A stretch of DNA of 64,000 nucleotides from Scolanthus callimorphus (Eukaryota > Cnidaria > Anthozoa > Actiniaria > Edwardsiidae): NCBI GenBank assembly GCA_033964015.1, contig JAWWUD010000105.1, forward strand, positions 62,001 through 126,000, written 5' to 3'. Numbering within the stretch: the stretch's first letter is position 1; each line of letters starts with the position of its first letter. The translations under genes and the position numbers were made by a program. The notes below the pieces were generated by a model. It was given only the letters and a program-made list of their open reading frames with translations. It was not told the DNA's origin and did no database searches. Positions 42,471 through 53,837 of the stretch are shown here, in pieces.

Positions 42471-43436
42471 AAAAAACACTGGTAGAAACAAAAATGCTGG
42501 CAAGACTACTCGCCTCTAAACTGTTGGGTAAAAGAATGGAAAGGAGAAGTAGAACCATAGATAAAAACTCACATTCCACGAACGTCTGCCATTTTGTTAC
42601 ACGTTCTAATGTTAGCGGAATTAACGAAGCACATTTACGCCTCCCCGGGCGAAAGGCATCTCAGACGGAAAAGTAGCGAGGTATTCGGCTTCATGCGCTG
42701 CAAACCTATAGGATATAGATAAAATGAAACCAGTCAAATACAAATACAAGATAAGGCATGTGCTAAAAGTTGTAGCGAAGAGTAGTGTAGAAAACAGTAA
42801 CACAAACATGAACAAACACCAAACCAAAGAATTGACGCCAAACGAGTCGTCGAGAACTTGAGTGCTGCAGGAAGGAGAAGAAATAAATGTAGACGACGAG
42901 AAGAAGTAGAGTTTTAATCCTTGAATTGAATGCGAAGTCTTGTGAAGAGAGTAGTACGGAGTTCGATCGAACCAGAGGTACGTCTTCTGTGCCCGAGATC
43001 AAGAACAAACTGACAAAGTATGCTAATGAGTTGATAGCTTATATAAGCACTGCTGGAACCAAGTGAGAATAGTACATTATCCTTCCTGTTTACTCATTAG
43101 CATTTATTAAGGTATGGAGAGTAACCCCTGATGAGCAAGCTCACAGGGAAATAAGCCAATGAGTAAACAAGAAGGGTGGGAGGGTGGGCGCGACTCTTCT
43201 TTGCTTGACGCTTCGCGGCAACTGACACATTTGCATAATTAATGCATCCTTAAATAATGCTATGACGTCATCAGGAAGGATCATGAATATTCAATGAGGT
43301 TTGAATAGTACATTATCCTTCCTGTTTACTCATTAGCATTTATTAAGGTATGGAGAGTAACCCCTGTTTCGCATGTCCCTGACACTAACCTTATTTTGTT
43401 TGGATTGTCGCCCTAGGGCACTTATCTTTTAACCCT
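42471..43436. other. Mixed repeat region near inverted DIRS end
   Basis: Carries the inverted DIRS-type promoter block at 43037-43070. GTACATTATCCTTCCTGTTT ... GGTATGGAGAGTAACCCCTG occurs twice (43070-43131 and 43308-43369), and 43198-43308 is repeated at 53415-53522. No host gene recognised. Confidence 0.5.
43198..43308. repeat. 110-bp dispersed repeat, copy 1
   Basis: TTGCTTGACGCTTCGCGGCA through CAATGAGGTTTGAATAG is nearly identical to 53415-53522 in the same orientation. It contains GACGTCATC and an ATGCATTAATTATGCA-type palindrome region. Confidence 0.8.
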
Positions 43437-43500
43437 TTATCCCCAACCTTATCACCCAACCTTATCACCCAACCTTATCGCCCAACCATATCACCCAACC
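43437..43500. repeat. CCTTATCACCCAA short tandem repeat
   Basis: About five imperfect copies of a 13-bp unit. Confidence 0.85.
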
Positions 43501-44175
43501 TCAATTATATCCTTCAACTCCCACTGAACCCGCAAACCAAACAATATTTCAAAATCAACTCCCACTGAATCCCCAAACCAAACAATATTTCAAAACACTC
43601 TGTTAAACTTCTCCTAATGTCATTTATTTGAAAGCTTGTGAGAAACCACACAAAACATTCTGATTGCTGCTACAGCTAGAGAGATTGCATATCCGCTCCT
43701 CAATCCATGCAGTGTTTTTCGTCTCTCTCTAATCAAGTACTGCAATTGCTGCACATAGAACAAGAGCCTGATGAATCGAATGGACCATGAAATATACCCC
43801 CTAAAGGACTGGTATGCCTGATGAATATGTCTAATAGCAACGCCATATCTCCAGGCCAGCTATAGGGCACAAAGACGGGTATCTACAACACCTCGGAGCA
43901 ACATTGTATTAGCTGATACAGTCACATAATGATTTCTTGACGGTGTGATTCAAAAGCAGCGCCTCCCTCTTTGAAAACAAACAAACAAACGGTTTTGTGC
44001 ACCCCAAATCTGCTGCTCTATCACCCGCAAAATTGAATATTAAAGAACTAATGGGGTGAAGCTGGCTTGTTATTCGCAGCGTCTTATTCGACCAGCATCT
44101 TTTTCGCCTGGCATCTTATTCAAATCCGGGGGGCACCTGACATATTGCGTTTTTAAGACCTTACAAGCGTTCCTG

Positions 44176-44429
44176 CAATGGCGGACAAAAGTGTTGAGAC
44201 ACTTGCACCCATTACTCTTCAATTCTACTAAAACCCGAAATGGTTTAGTCCCCCTCCCCTCCCCCCACCCATTCAATGTTGGTCATGTGTGGCAAAAGTT
44301 GTGCCGGGGTCCGGAGCTCAACATTGAAAAGGGGAGGGGGTGAAAACAGGCTGGTTTACCGGGGAGAGGTCTTTTGGACATAGCCGACCAATTTTACGTG
44401 TGTGTCTCAACGACTTTTGTCCACCATTG
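44176..44429. mobile_element. 254-bp MITE, left copy
   Basis: CAATGGCGGACAAAAGTGTT, GAGACAC opens it, and the inverse GTGTCTCAACGACTTTTGTC, CACCATTG closes it. The middle is G/C-rich (CCCCTCCCCTCCCCCCACCC and its near inverse). Essentially the same as 47263-47516 in the same orientation. Confidence 0.85.
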
Positions 44430-45847
44430 TCTGAAAACATAAATAGAAAAAGGGTTGCTTTACGCCGTTGTCTCTCAGTAAAGAAATGTAATTTGTTAAT
44501 GAATCGTAAATAGAGGACCAGAGATAGCATTTCTGAAAAAAGAAATTCGTTTTAAATTCGAATTGACGTTGTTAAGGCTTAAACAATTCTCTCAGATTGG
44601 GAACCCTGTGGTTTTTGCCAGTGACGACTAAGGGAATTGGGAGCGTGCGTTCTGTCTCCGAACTAAGTGAATACAAATCATGGAATTGCTGCGTGAATGT
44701 TCATCTGATTGAGGTAGCGAAGAGTCTGTAGGGAAGGCATTGCGTTGGTTTTATCTTGTAACGTATGGCCAAGCGGACATAAGTTTAAAAGGAGGGAAGA
44801 TTTCGTAATGCGCCATGGAGAGTCGGTAAATCGGCAATTCGGTAAATCGGTAAATCGACCATTTCGGACACGAGTTTCTTAGGAACTATGCAATGTAGCT
44901 CATAGAGAAAGTAAACTTGAAGTAATCTAGTACTACTCTAGTGACTCGTGGTGAGCAAGAAAGAAATGCTTAGCTTTCAGTACGATAAACCACGATTAAC
45001 CACGTAAACCCTGAATAAAAATAAAGATCTCTTTTCATTATAATTTTCGTGGTTTATCGTGGTTAACCGTGGTTTATCGATACTTTTTGGAATTCAGCGC
45101 CACCATTTCGTGCTCGGTAGAAAGAGCTTCATGAGAAAGACGGCATTTCTTCTTTTCATGTTGATATATGTGTGTTTGGATTAAATATTAAGGGTTGTTT
45201 CTTAGCTCTGCGGGGCTCCCTGTGGATAACTTCACTGGGAGGGAGGGGTGGGGGACACATGACAAGCCGCATGCCGAATACGATCTAGGAGAAACACTTC
45301 TTCTTTTTAAATTTTCTGTATGTAAAATCAATTTCTACACTCATTACAATCAAAAAACATACAATAAATATGCAGGATACATAGTTAACATTCAATTCTT
45401 TTCCCCCTTTTTTCGACTATCAGATCTAAGGATCGGTTTCTAACTCAATCATTCTGTTTTAGTGTTCCAATTAATGCAGTTTTTCAACTGATATAAGCCC
45501 GATCTTGAATTTTTCAGTCTCAGACATATTTTCTGGGCCGAAATGTTTTGATCTATATGTGCATAGTAAATGTACGCAATGTTTAGCGGAGAAACAGGAC
45601 AGTGAAACATCATCACGCTTGCTGACACAGCAGTGATATGAAAAAAGCCGCGAATGGCGCGCGCTCAGGTTGACCTTGATTTCTTAGTAATTTCTGACTG
45701 TGACGTCACTAATTAAAAAATTACCTAGCAACGTTATCCTTGTTCCATACCTTACTTGGAAAAAATACATGGTCTAATACGTTAAATGTCCGATAGGAAA
45801 AAAGGGCACCAAAGTAGTATAGCCTACTGTGTTTTTGCCTCAGATGT
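44430..45847. repeat. 1.4-kb tandem duplication, unit 1
   Basis: Starts TCTGAAAACATAAATAGAAA and ends TTTTTGCCTCAGA(TG). It matches unit 2 over its whole length with only single-base indels in homopolymers that I could see. It contains ACGATAAACCACGATTAACC with its inverse TGGTTTATCGTGGTTAACCG (a 100-bp hairpin near 44980-45082). The small frames repeated in both units are not supported as genes. Confidence 0.9.
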
Positions 45848-47262
45848 CTGAAAACATAAATAGAAAAAGGGGTTGCTTTACCCCGTTGTCTCTCAGTAAA
45901 GAAATGTAATTTGTTAATGAATCGTAAATAGAGGACCAGAGATAGCATTTCTGAAAAAAGAAATTCGTTTTAAATTCGAATTGACGTTGTTAAGGCTTAA
46001 ACAATTCTCTCAGATTGGGAACCCTGTGGTTTTTGCCAGTGACGACTAAGGGAATTGGGAGCGTGCGTTCTGTCTCCGAACTAAGTGAATACAAATCATG
46101 GAATTGCTGCGTGAATGTTCATCTGATTGAGGTAGCGAAGAGTCTGTAGGGAAGGCATTGCGTTGGTTTTATCTTGTAACGTATGGCCAAGCGGACATAA
46201 GTTTAAAAGGAGGGAAGATTTCGTAATGCGCCATGGAGAGTCGGTAAATCGGCAATTCGGTAAATCGGTAAATCGACCATTTCGGACACGAGTTTCTTAG
46301 GAACTATGCAATGTAGCTCATAGAGAAAGTAAACTTGAAGTAATCTAGTACTACTCTAGTGACTCGTGGTGAGCAAGAAAGAAATGCTTAGCTTTCAGTA
46401 CGATAAACCACGATTAACCACGTAAACCCTGAATAAAAATAAAGATCTCTTTTCATTATAATTTTCGTGGTTTATCGTGGTTAACCGTGGTTTATCGATA
46501 CTTTTTGGAATTCAGCGCCACCATTTCGTGCTCGGTAGAAAGAGCTTCATGAGAAAGACGGCATTTCTTCTTTTCATGTTGATATATGTGTGTTTGGATT
46601 AAATATTAAGGGTTGTTTCTTAGCTCTGCGGGGCTCCCTGTGGATAACTTCACTGGGAGGGAGGGGTGGGGGACACATGACAAGCCGCATGCCGAATACG
46701 ATCTAGGAGAAACACTTCTTCTTTTTAAATTTTCTGTATGTAAAATCAATTTCTACACTCATTACAATCAAAAAACATACAATAAATATGCAGGATACAT
46801 AGTTAACATTCAATTCTTTTCCCCCTTTTTTCGACTATCAGATCTAAGGATCGGTTTCTAACTCAATCATTCTGTTTTAGTGTTCCAATTAATGCAGTTT
46901 TTCAACTGATATAAGCCCGATCTTGAATTTTTCAGTCTCAGACATATTTTCTGGGCCGAAATGTTTTGATCTATATGTGCATAGTAAATGTACGCAATGT
47001 TTAGCGGAGAAACAGGACAGTGAAACATCATCACGCTTGCTGACACAGCAGTGATATGAAAAAAGCCGCGAATGGCGCGCGCTCAGGTTGACCTTGATTT
47101 CTTAGTAATTTCTGACTGTGACGTCACTAATTAAAAATTACCTAGCAACGTTATCCTTGTTCCATACCTTACTTGGAAAAAATACATGGTCTAATACGTT
47201 AAATGTCCGATAGGAAAAAAAGGGCACCAAAGTAGTATAGCCTACTGTGTTTTTGCCTCAGA
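45848..47262. repeat. 1.4-kb tandem duplication, unit 2
   Basis: Near-identical to unit 1. Visible differences are AAAAAGGGG versus AAAAAGGG near the start, TTAAAAATT versus TTAAAAAATT near 47133, and one extra A near 47217. It ends directly against the second 254-bp MITE. Confidence 0.9.
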
Positions 47263-47516
47263 CAATGGCGGACAAAAGTGTTGAGACACTTGCACCCATT
47301 ACTCTTCAATTCTACTAAAACCCGAAATGGTTTAGTCCCCCTCCCCTCCCCCCACCCATTCAATGTTGGTCATGTGTGGCAAAAGTTGTGCCGGGGTCCG
47401 GAGCTCAACATTGAAAAGGGGAGGGGGTGAAAACAGGCTGGTTTACCGGGGAGAGGTCTTTTGGACATAGCCGACCAATTTTACGTGTGTGTCTCAACGA
47501 CTTTTGTCCACCATTG
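47263..47516. mobile_element. 254-bp MITE, right copy
   Basis: Same length, ends and orientation as 44176-44429. Together the two copies bracket the duplicated 1.4-kb units. Confidence 0.85.
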
Positions 47517-48054
47517 TGGCTTTAAATATTCTCTACAAACGGAATACTTATCGAATTTTATTTCAGCTTTAAGAAATTTCAATGTTTTATTAATGTTACT
47601 TGCGAAATACAATCACCGGAAGTCTTTAGATGTTATCATATGTGTGCACGAGCTTCATTCATAGTCTAAACCACTTTAGAAGGCCTAGAAATCCTGCATG
47701 TTGCTCGAAATTTGACTTGAATGTTACTGACAAATTACACACGAATTTTATCCGCATTGAACAAGATGCCAGAATTTTGTTCGTATTGAAAAAGATGCCA
47801 GAAGGTTTCTTCGTGTTCAAAAAGATGCCAGCATTTTATCCGTGTTCAATAAGATGCCAGAAGATATATTCGTTTGAAAAAGATACCACGGAAGGTGTTT
47901 TATTTCGTACTGGATATGATGCCAGCATTTTATTCGTAATGTTTAAAAAGATGCCCCTCAACCCCCGGATTTGAATAAGATGCCAGGCGAAAAAGATGCT
48001 GTTCGAATAAGATGCTGCGAATAAGACGCCAGCTTCACCCTGGTTAAAGAACTA

Positions 48055-49344
48055 TCAAGATAAATGTGTCGGTTTTTTTCGTGACGCGGGCTACCTGTGT
48101 TTGAATTTCCGGACTCGATCCTGGGGCCAAAACAAAGATGGCGGCCTGCAAGAACAGCGATTCTCTCCAAAACCTGCAAGTTTTGGCGAACGTTTTGACT
48201 ATTTAGGGCAAGAAATAAGCTATAAAAACTTCTGGACTTCCAAATATGGTAAGTAGAAACTTCAATATGAGGAAATTTTAGAAAACGACACATTTCAACG
48301 GAAACTATCTTGATACGTCTTGATCACTTACAAGGGTAAACAATTGAGTAGTTATATTTTGTACATTGCGAGAGTTTTTCCTTAAGCAATCACCGGCAAA
48401 TCCCCAAAAATTCAAAAATTCAACTTTAGTGGGTCGTGTCTAAGATTTCCGTTGCTCCTCTCTGATGGCTGTCAACTAATTCTTTCCTTTTTCGACGCAG
48501 CGCGGTTGGCATATCGGGCCGCGAGGCACTCGTCCAGAGTTCTTCCCCAAATTCAAAATTATGGTCCTCACATTTCCTATAATGAATTCGACAGTACCAG
48601 ACGTTTTCGAGAAAAAACAAGAGGAGCAAAAGCCCAAATGAACAATTGTCTTCCCGAATTTTCTTTCCAAACTAGAAAAAAAAATTGATGACATCATCCG
48701 GGCTTGCTGTGGTGAAATCCCTTTGGGAAGAAGACTTTAACGAGAAAGCTAAATAACTCATTTTCCATAATGATGACTTTTGTTTTGAATATAGGGAAGC
48801 GCGCGAGCGACTGATTAAAGACTTTTTCCGCTACATTATATCTTCCCAGTTAATAACGACTTTTAAAAAGTGGCGACGACTTACAACTCTTTGTGCATCT
48901 CTTGTATCCACAACGCTAAGAAAACAGCAATCCCTGTCCTTTGATTAGGTGCATTCTGGACAGGATACTGACGTCATAAACAATCTCGGGACCAGCGGTA
49001 GCGACGACAAGAAGTAAATACCAAAATTCATTCAGTTATTTATTTATTATTATTTTTTTTTTTACGTCAAATATCTACACAAGCTTTGCCAACACATAAA
49101 ACACACAACTGAAAATGGGGCTCGTCGTACTGGAACCCCTTCCTGGTAAGGAATAACAATGCAAACTACCCGTCCAGTGACCAAAAGCCATCCGCTCTGG
49201 CATATATAGCGTTGATGACTGGCCGCCAGTGAGGCAACGGGAATAATTTCGGCACCAAAACAATGCATGATGTTAACCTTGTTCCATCACACTGTCAGAT
49301 CTTGACTAAAACATTCACCCCTGCAAAGTTCTGAATAGCAAAAG
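48055..49344. other. Unassigned sequence after the TIR element
   Basis: Contains AAGATGGCGGCCTGCAAGAA with an ATG at 48138 that opens only 22 codons, and a consensus donor-like ATATGGTAAGTAG at 48244. A T-rich run lies at 49047-49061. I could not assemble a gene from this. Confidence 0.35.
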
Positions 49345-50640
49345 GGGAGAAAAGTCATAGGGGGTTCCCATGCCTATCACGCTGAATGTTAGAGTCCGAT
49401 GCCATTAGATCCCGAATGTGACTCATGTGACCGCCAAAAGCAGTCTGGACTCCGATAGCCGACCTCGACAATTGAAGCGATAAAATGTCTGCTGAATTGC
49501 GCTTTGAAAGAACATACGACAAAGTGAGGAGTTTCCTCTGTTGGTCCCCTTTTACCAAGGGCCTGGATCGAGGACCCCGCCTCTGCCAGGCATTGAGGGT
49601 GTCGGTCAAGATTTTCAATGTTATCTGCCATCCTTTATAGCGCCCGGGAGCGCTTCCACGTTGATATAATTACTCAATACGTCGTCAAACCAATAATTGC
49701 CAATCTCCACATCACCAGGCGTCAGTTAATGACATGCGCAGTGCCAAATGCTTTTCTTGCCTCCAGGCCTCCAAGGAATACAGCTCTTTCAGTGATCCAG
49801 AAACTTCCAGACCTCAATTTCTTCTCTAAGTTCAGGAATAAAGACCACCTCCTTTGTTTCCCGACTATAGTTTCTAGTATAAAGACTTCGCGCCGGGGAA
49901 ATGACAGAAACAACATGCATTTACCCATCAAACTCTGGAGAGATTCAAGGGCTAAGAGGATTTATACGACATAACCGTGTCCTGTAGCTACGCAAACGTT
50001 TTCCTCTTTTTATGTAGGGTCAAAGGTAATAGTTCGTATTAACTAAGACTTTACAGACAACGTATATTGGTCGCCTCAGCGGCCTCGCAACGAAACGACT
50101 TATCGTCCATATATCACAATATCCCTGTTGTCTAAAAATTTTCCCGACTAATGATCATAGATATACGTTGACCAGGCAATTCCGAGTTCCTTGAAACATA
50201 TTGGCCCAAGGCCAACAGTCCTATACCTACCAGCCACCACCCTTGCCATTCCACCCAAAAGAACTTATTGGAACATTCTGACTTTTGATGATACTTTCCC
50301 AACACGCACTGCCCCGTGGTATACGTCGAAAGAAAATTGTGTTACTAAACGCAAAATTGGCACAAGATTGATGTGCCCTTGAACTGAACCTTTCTAGTTG
50401 GAGAGGCCCGTGAATTGTACTTCTCTCCTTTGAAAAATAAATGCATCAAGGTTGACGCCATTTTGATGCAGTCTAAAATTCGCTCTTTATGTGGACTATT
50501 GGCCAAAAACGCTTCCCACAACGAGGTATGATAGTGCATCTCACCAGCTCCAAACGAGGCTGGGTCCCGAAAGGAGTAGAGAGAGATCCTCCTTTCCTCC
50601 CGCAATTTACTGTTGTGACGTCAGCGAGCACATTTCAGGA
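49345..50640 (-). pseudogene. Internally deleted remnant related to DIRS-A
   Basis: Two pieces in the right order on the minus strand are recognisable. 50345-50640 reads SLYSFRDPASFGAGEMHYHT and ILDCIKMASTLMHLFFKGEK, matching the pre-RT segment of DIRS-A. 49355-49470 reads FGGHMSHIRDLMASDSNIQR and DRHGNPL, matching the post-RNase H tail. The RT palm and most of RNase H are absent or unrecognisable between them. A dead, deleted copy of the same family. Confidence 0.6.
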
Positions 50641-51400
50641 TTGGTCGTATTTCCTGAGCTTGAGACTCTCCTGGATATCAACCAATTACATTTTCTATCT
50701 CACTCGCATTTCTTGCTACCAGAGTGGAGAAAATGCCACTCCCATGTGAAACACCTTGAGAAAACTAGAAATGTAGATAACCGTAAGAGAAAACTAATCC
50801 AAGCCCAGGAAAGATGACCACCATAGCTCGCTAATGCGGGCTCAAGGGAATGTCCTATGGGACAATACGCTTGTGGGGTCATTTCCCTTTACTCGAAATA
50901 GTCCCAAAATTTTGCAAAACAAAGAAAATTAACTAAAACATGCACAACATACAACGAGTGCAGAAATTGTTTTATTGTGACAATAGACAAATATCCGTTA
51001 AATATCAATTGACCTGATCGTTATTTTTTTGGGGGGGAGGGGGGACAATTACGTGAACAATGTCCTGGACACCACACGTTAGATAAAACTGCGGATTACT
51101 GAAACTGCGGGACCTTCGCGTCCCAATGGACATTGCAGGAGACTGATCGGGTCCGCCCAGCATGGAGATCCCCTACTGGGGGTTGACTTTAACTTTGAAA
51201 ACTTTATTTATGGCCTTGGCCACCTCTGCCTCATCCTTACACGCCACCAGCTTTATCAGGACACTCTGTAGCGATTTCAATGGCCCATGGCATCCTTTGT
51301 TATTCTTAACCAATTATCACCTTCAGTCATTCCGAATGTTTAGCTGTTGCCTAGCAACGACTCTACATTTACTTTATATACAGCCCCACTCCCTCAGTTT
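50641..51400. other. Unassigned sequence
   Basis: No gene recognised. The G-rich tract TTTTTTTGGGGGGGAGGGGG lies at 51025-51044. The right part leads into a Penelope terminal fragment. Confidence 0.4.
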
Positions 51401-51406
51401 TCTCTC

Positions 51407-51446
51407 TTTGCTCCGACGAAGGGCTAACGCTCGAAACGTCAGCAAA
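51407..51446 (+). ncRNA. Hammerhead-like core in Penelope terminal fragment (U4 changed)
   Basis: TTTGCT and AGCAAA pair perfectly as a 6-bp helix I. Between them come CCGACGA, a helix II GGGC/GCTC with loop TAAC (one wobble), and GAAACGTC with cleavage expected after the C. The core should read CTGACGA; this copy has C at the second position (U4), so it is probably inactive or weak. It matches the architecture known for Penelope-type terminal hammerheads. Confidence 0.65.
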
Positions 51447-51729
51447 ACACCATTTTTCCACGGCGTTTAACATAAATCTCAACCTTTGGTTGTTGTTGTT
51501 CTCTGTAGCATTGAGTTTGACACAAGAGAACGGCACTGGCGCAGAATCATAGAATAACGCAAAACCCGTTCATCCTGCAGTTTTGGGCAGAAAACGACTT
51601 CTAATGCAACCACCGATCCATGTTTGGTGCGTCATAATCGCGCTGTCCACTTCGTGCACTTTTCCCACGCATAAAGCTCTTTAAACGAAGTTCGTTACTC
51701 TAACTCAAAACGAATTTTTCCCATTTACT

Positions 51730-52590
51730 CGATGAGACCTTAGCTCAATCTGACCCCTGACTAGGCCTGACCCGAAACGCGGTCAGATCCTTAACTCAGT
51801 CCGACCCCTGACTCTTAAACAGTCAAACTCCAGACTCGTACCCAGTCGCCATGTTGTTTTCTTCTAGCGGCGCGCGGTGCATCACGGTCAGGTCGAGGTT
51901 TTTTCAAGGTGCGCGGTCCAACCCTCGACTCGGTCTGATCCATGAGTCGTTTGACTCTTAATTCTCTTAATTCTTAATTCTGAAACCCTTGACTCGGTCT
52001 TACTCTTAATTTGGTAGAGCCCTTCACTGAGTCTGACCTTTAATTCGATCTAACCCTTAACTCGGCCTGACTCTTCACTCAGTCTGACCCTTAACACAAT
52101 CTTACCCTTAACTCGATTTTACTCTAAACTCGGTCAAACCCATGACTCGGTCTGACCCTTGAATCCGTTTGACCCTTGACTCGGTTTGACCCTTGACTCG
52201 GTCTGACCCTTAACTCGGTCTGACCCCTAACTCGGTCTGACCCTTGACTCGGTCTGACCCTTGACTCGGTCTGACTCTTGACTCGGTCTGACCCTTGACT
52301 CGGTCTGACCCTTGACTCGATCTGACCCTTGACTTGGTCTGACCCTTGACTCGGTCTGACCCTTGACTCGGTCTGACCCTTAACTCGGTCTGACCCTTAA
52401 CTCGGTCTGACCCTTAACTCGGTCTGACCCTTAACTCGATTTGACTAGGTCTGACCCTTAACTCGGTCTAACCCTTAACTCGATTTGACTCGGTCTAACC
52501 TATAACTTCATCTGACCATTAACTCAGATTGATTCTTGACTCGGTCTAACTCTTGTCAAGCCTAATCTAACCATCCTTACTCGGTCTGCT
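51730..52590. repeat. 17-bp satellite (GACTCGGTCTGACCCTT)
   Basis: About fifty head-to-tail copies of a 17-bp unit. The centre is the most regular (52180-52440); both flanks degenerate, with units such as ACTCGATTTGACTAGGTCT. Variation is mostly TTGACTC versus TTAACTC. No coding potential. Confidence 0.95.
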
Positions 52591-53837
52591 GTCGTTTCAG
52601 ACTAACGGTTTTAATCTAAGCTAAATAGATTCGCCAGGATTAAAACGCTGATATGTTCTATCCGTTCCTTCCGGTCCCAAGTTAAATTATCAAACCTAAA
52701 GTACAAAATAAATCTAAGAAGGAAAAAAAATATCTATAAAAAACAAAGCGAAAAACTAAAACGAACCTAGTGGTCTAAAAATAAAACAAAACAAAACGCT
52801 AAGTACGCACGCCGGAATATGGAAGTGAAAAAAACATAAACGACCCAATGAAGCATAACAAGCGACAAACTAAACAATAGCGAAAACTGCCTAAACTAAA
52901 TTGCCAGGCGAAGACGAATCTACAGATTACTCTCTAAATACCACGAAAAACACACTGCAAGGCTGCTAACCTAGTACAATGCCAGGATCCCACTTACTAA
53001 ACCTCCCACGGCCGACAGCCGTTAAATAAAAAGTACTCCTATGCATACAGCCTCAGTTGAAGTATTCCAACTCAAACTTCAAACATCAACTAACAAAATA
53101 CCCAACAATTGTCAGAATTGTGTAAAGCATGAATAACTATATTCACCTCAAACTTCTCTTTCCCTTTTCCTTTGAGCTAAATTTGTTAGTAGAACCACCA
53201 ACCATTTGAATTCTCCGAGTGAAGATTCAAAACTGAAAACGGCGAATAGTCGATGGGCCTGCCGTAGTGAAAAGAGTACAGCCAAACGAAGTCGGGTCTG
53301 ATATCGGGGTAATTGCTTGAGCCAACCACTATTGACGGTACAGAATCCATACTGCGGCGGTTAAAACTCGCTGGGCGGACGATCAGTATCAGACATGATG
53401 AACGCGACTCCATTTTGCTTGACGCTTCGCGGCAACTGACACATTTGCATAATTAATGCATCCTTAAATAATGCTATGACGTCATCAGGAAGGATCATGA
53501 ATATTCAATGAGGTTTGAATAGATATGATTATAGATAATACTGGTATGTTGATTGCCTATCGACAACCCAGTTGAGTTCTCATTGTAAGGGCAGTTCACT
53601 GTTCTTTGAAGTATATGGTGACAACAATTCCCACAACCCAGTGCTTTCCCATTGGCAATATAGCATAAGAAAATAAAGCAAAATTAAGGTCGGTTATTGC
53701 CGCTGGTACGAACGTAAGCAACCATCATTTTCGGGCCTGTACAACAAGAACTTTGTGTACGACAAGTAGCAAGGTCTCATCAAATGCGACAGTAAAGTTG
53801 TCAATGAAAAGTTATTGGCTAAATTGCCAACAATCAG
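52591..53837. other. Sequence between satellite and SGNH ORF
   Basis: A-rich with no gene recognised. 53415-53522 is the second copy of the 110-bp repeat at 43198. A minus-strand frame at 53186-53413 has no identifiable motif. Confidence 0.4.

Larger units (their letters stand above)
44051..48043. mobile_element. 4-kb TIR element holding a tandem duplication
   Basis: Ends read GGGGTGAAGCTGGC and the inverse GCCAGCTTCACCC, continuing into arms of about 100 bp (TTATTCGCAGCGTCTTATTC, then TTTTTCGCCTGGCATCTTAT). The 11-mer TTAAAGAACTA is present just outside both ends (44040-44050, 48044-48054), so the element and its target duplication are well defined. A run of degenerate AAAAGATGCCAG repeats lies inside the right arm (47760-47960). 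No transposase. The interior is the MITE-bounded tandem duplication listed separately. Confidence 0.8.

Noticed and set aside
41596..42579. Overlapping Cys/Ser-rich minus-strand frames
   Set aside because: All derive from the ~120-bp satellite monomer read in several frames.
45195..46861. Two identical 82-residue frames
   Set aside because: They are the same piece of the 1.4-kb tandem duplication; no homology, no splice or promoter support.
48138..48260. ATG in AAGATGGCGGCC followed by a donor-like ATATGGTAAGTAG, as a first exon
   Set aside because: The frame stops after 22 codons, before the donor, and AAGATGGCGGCC also occurs in transposon ends of this window.
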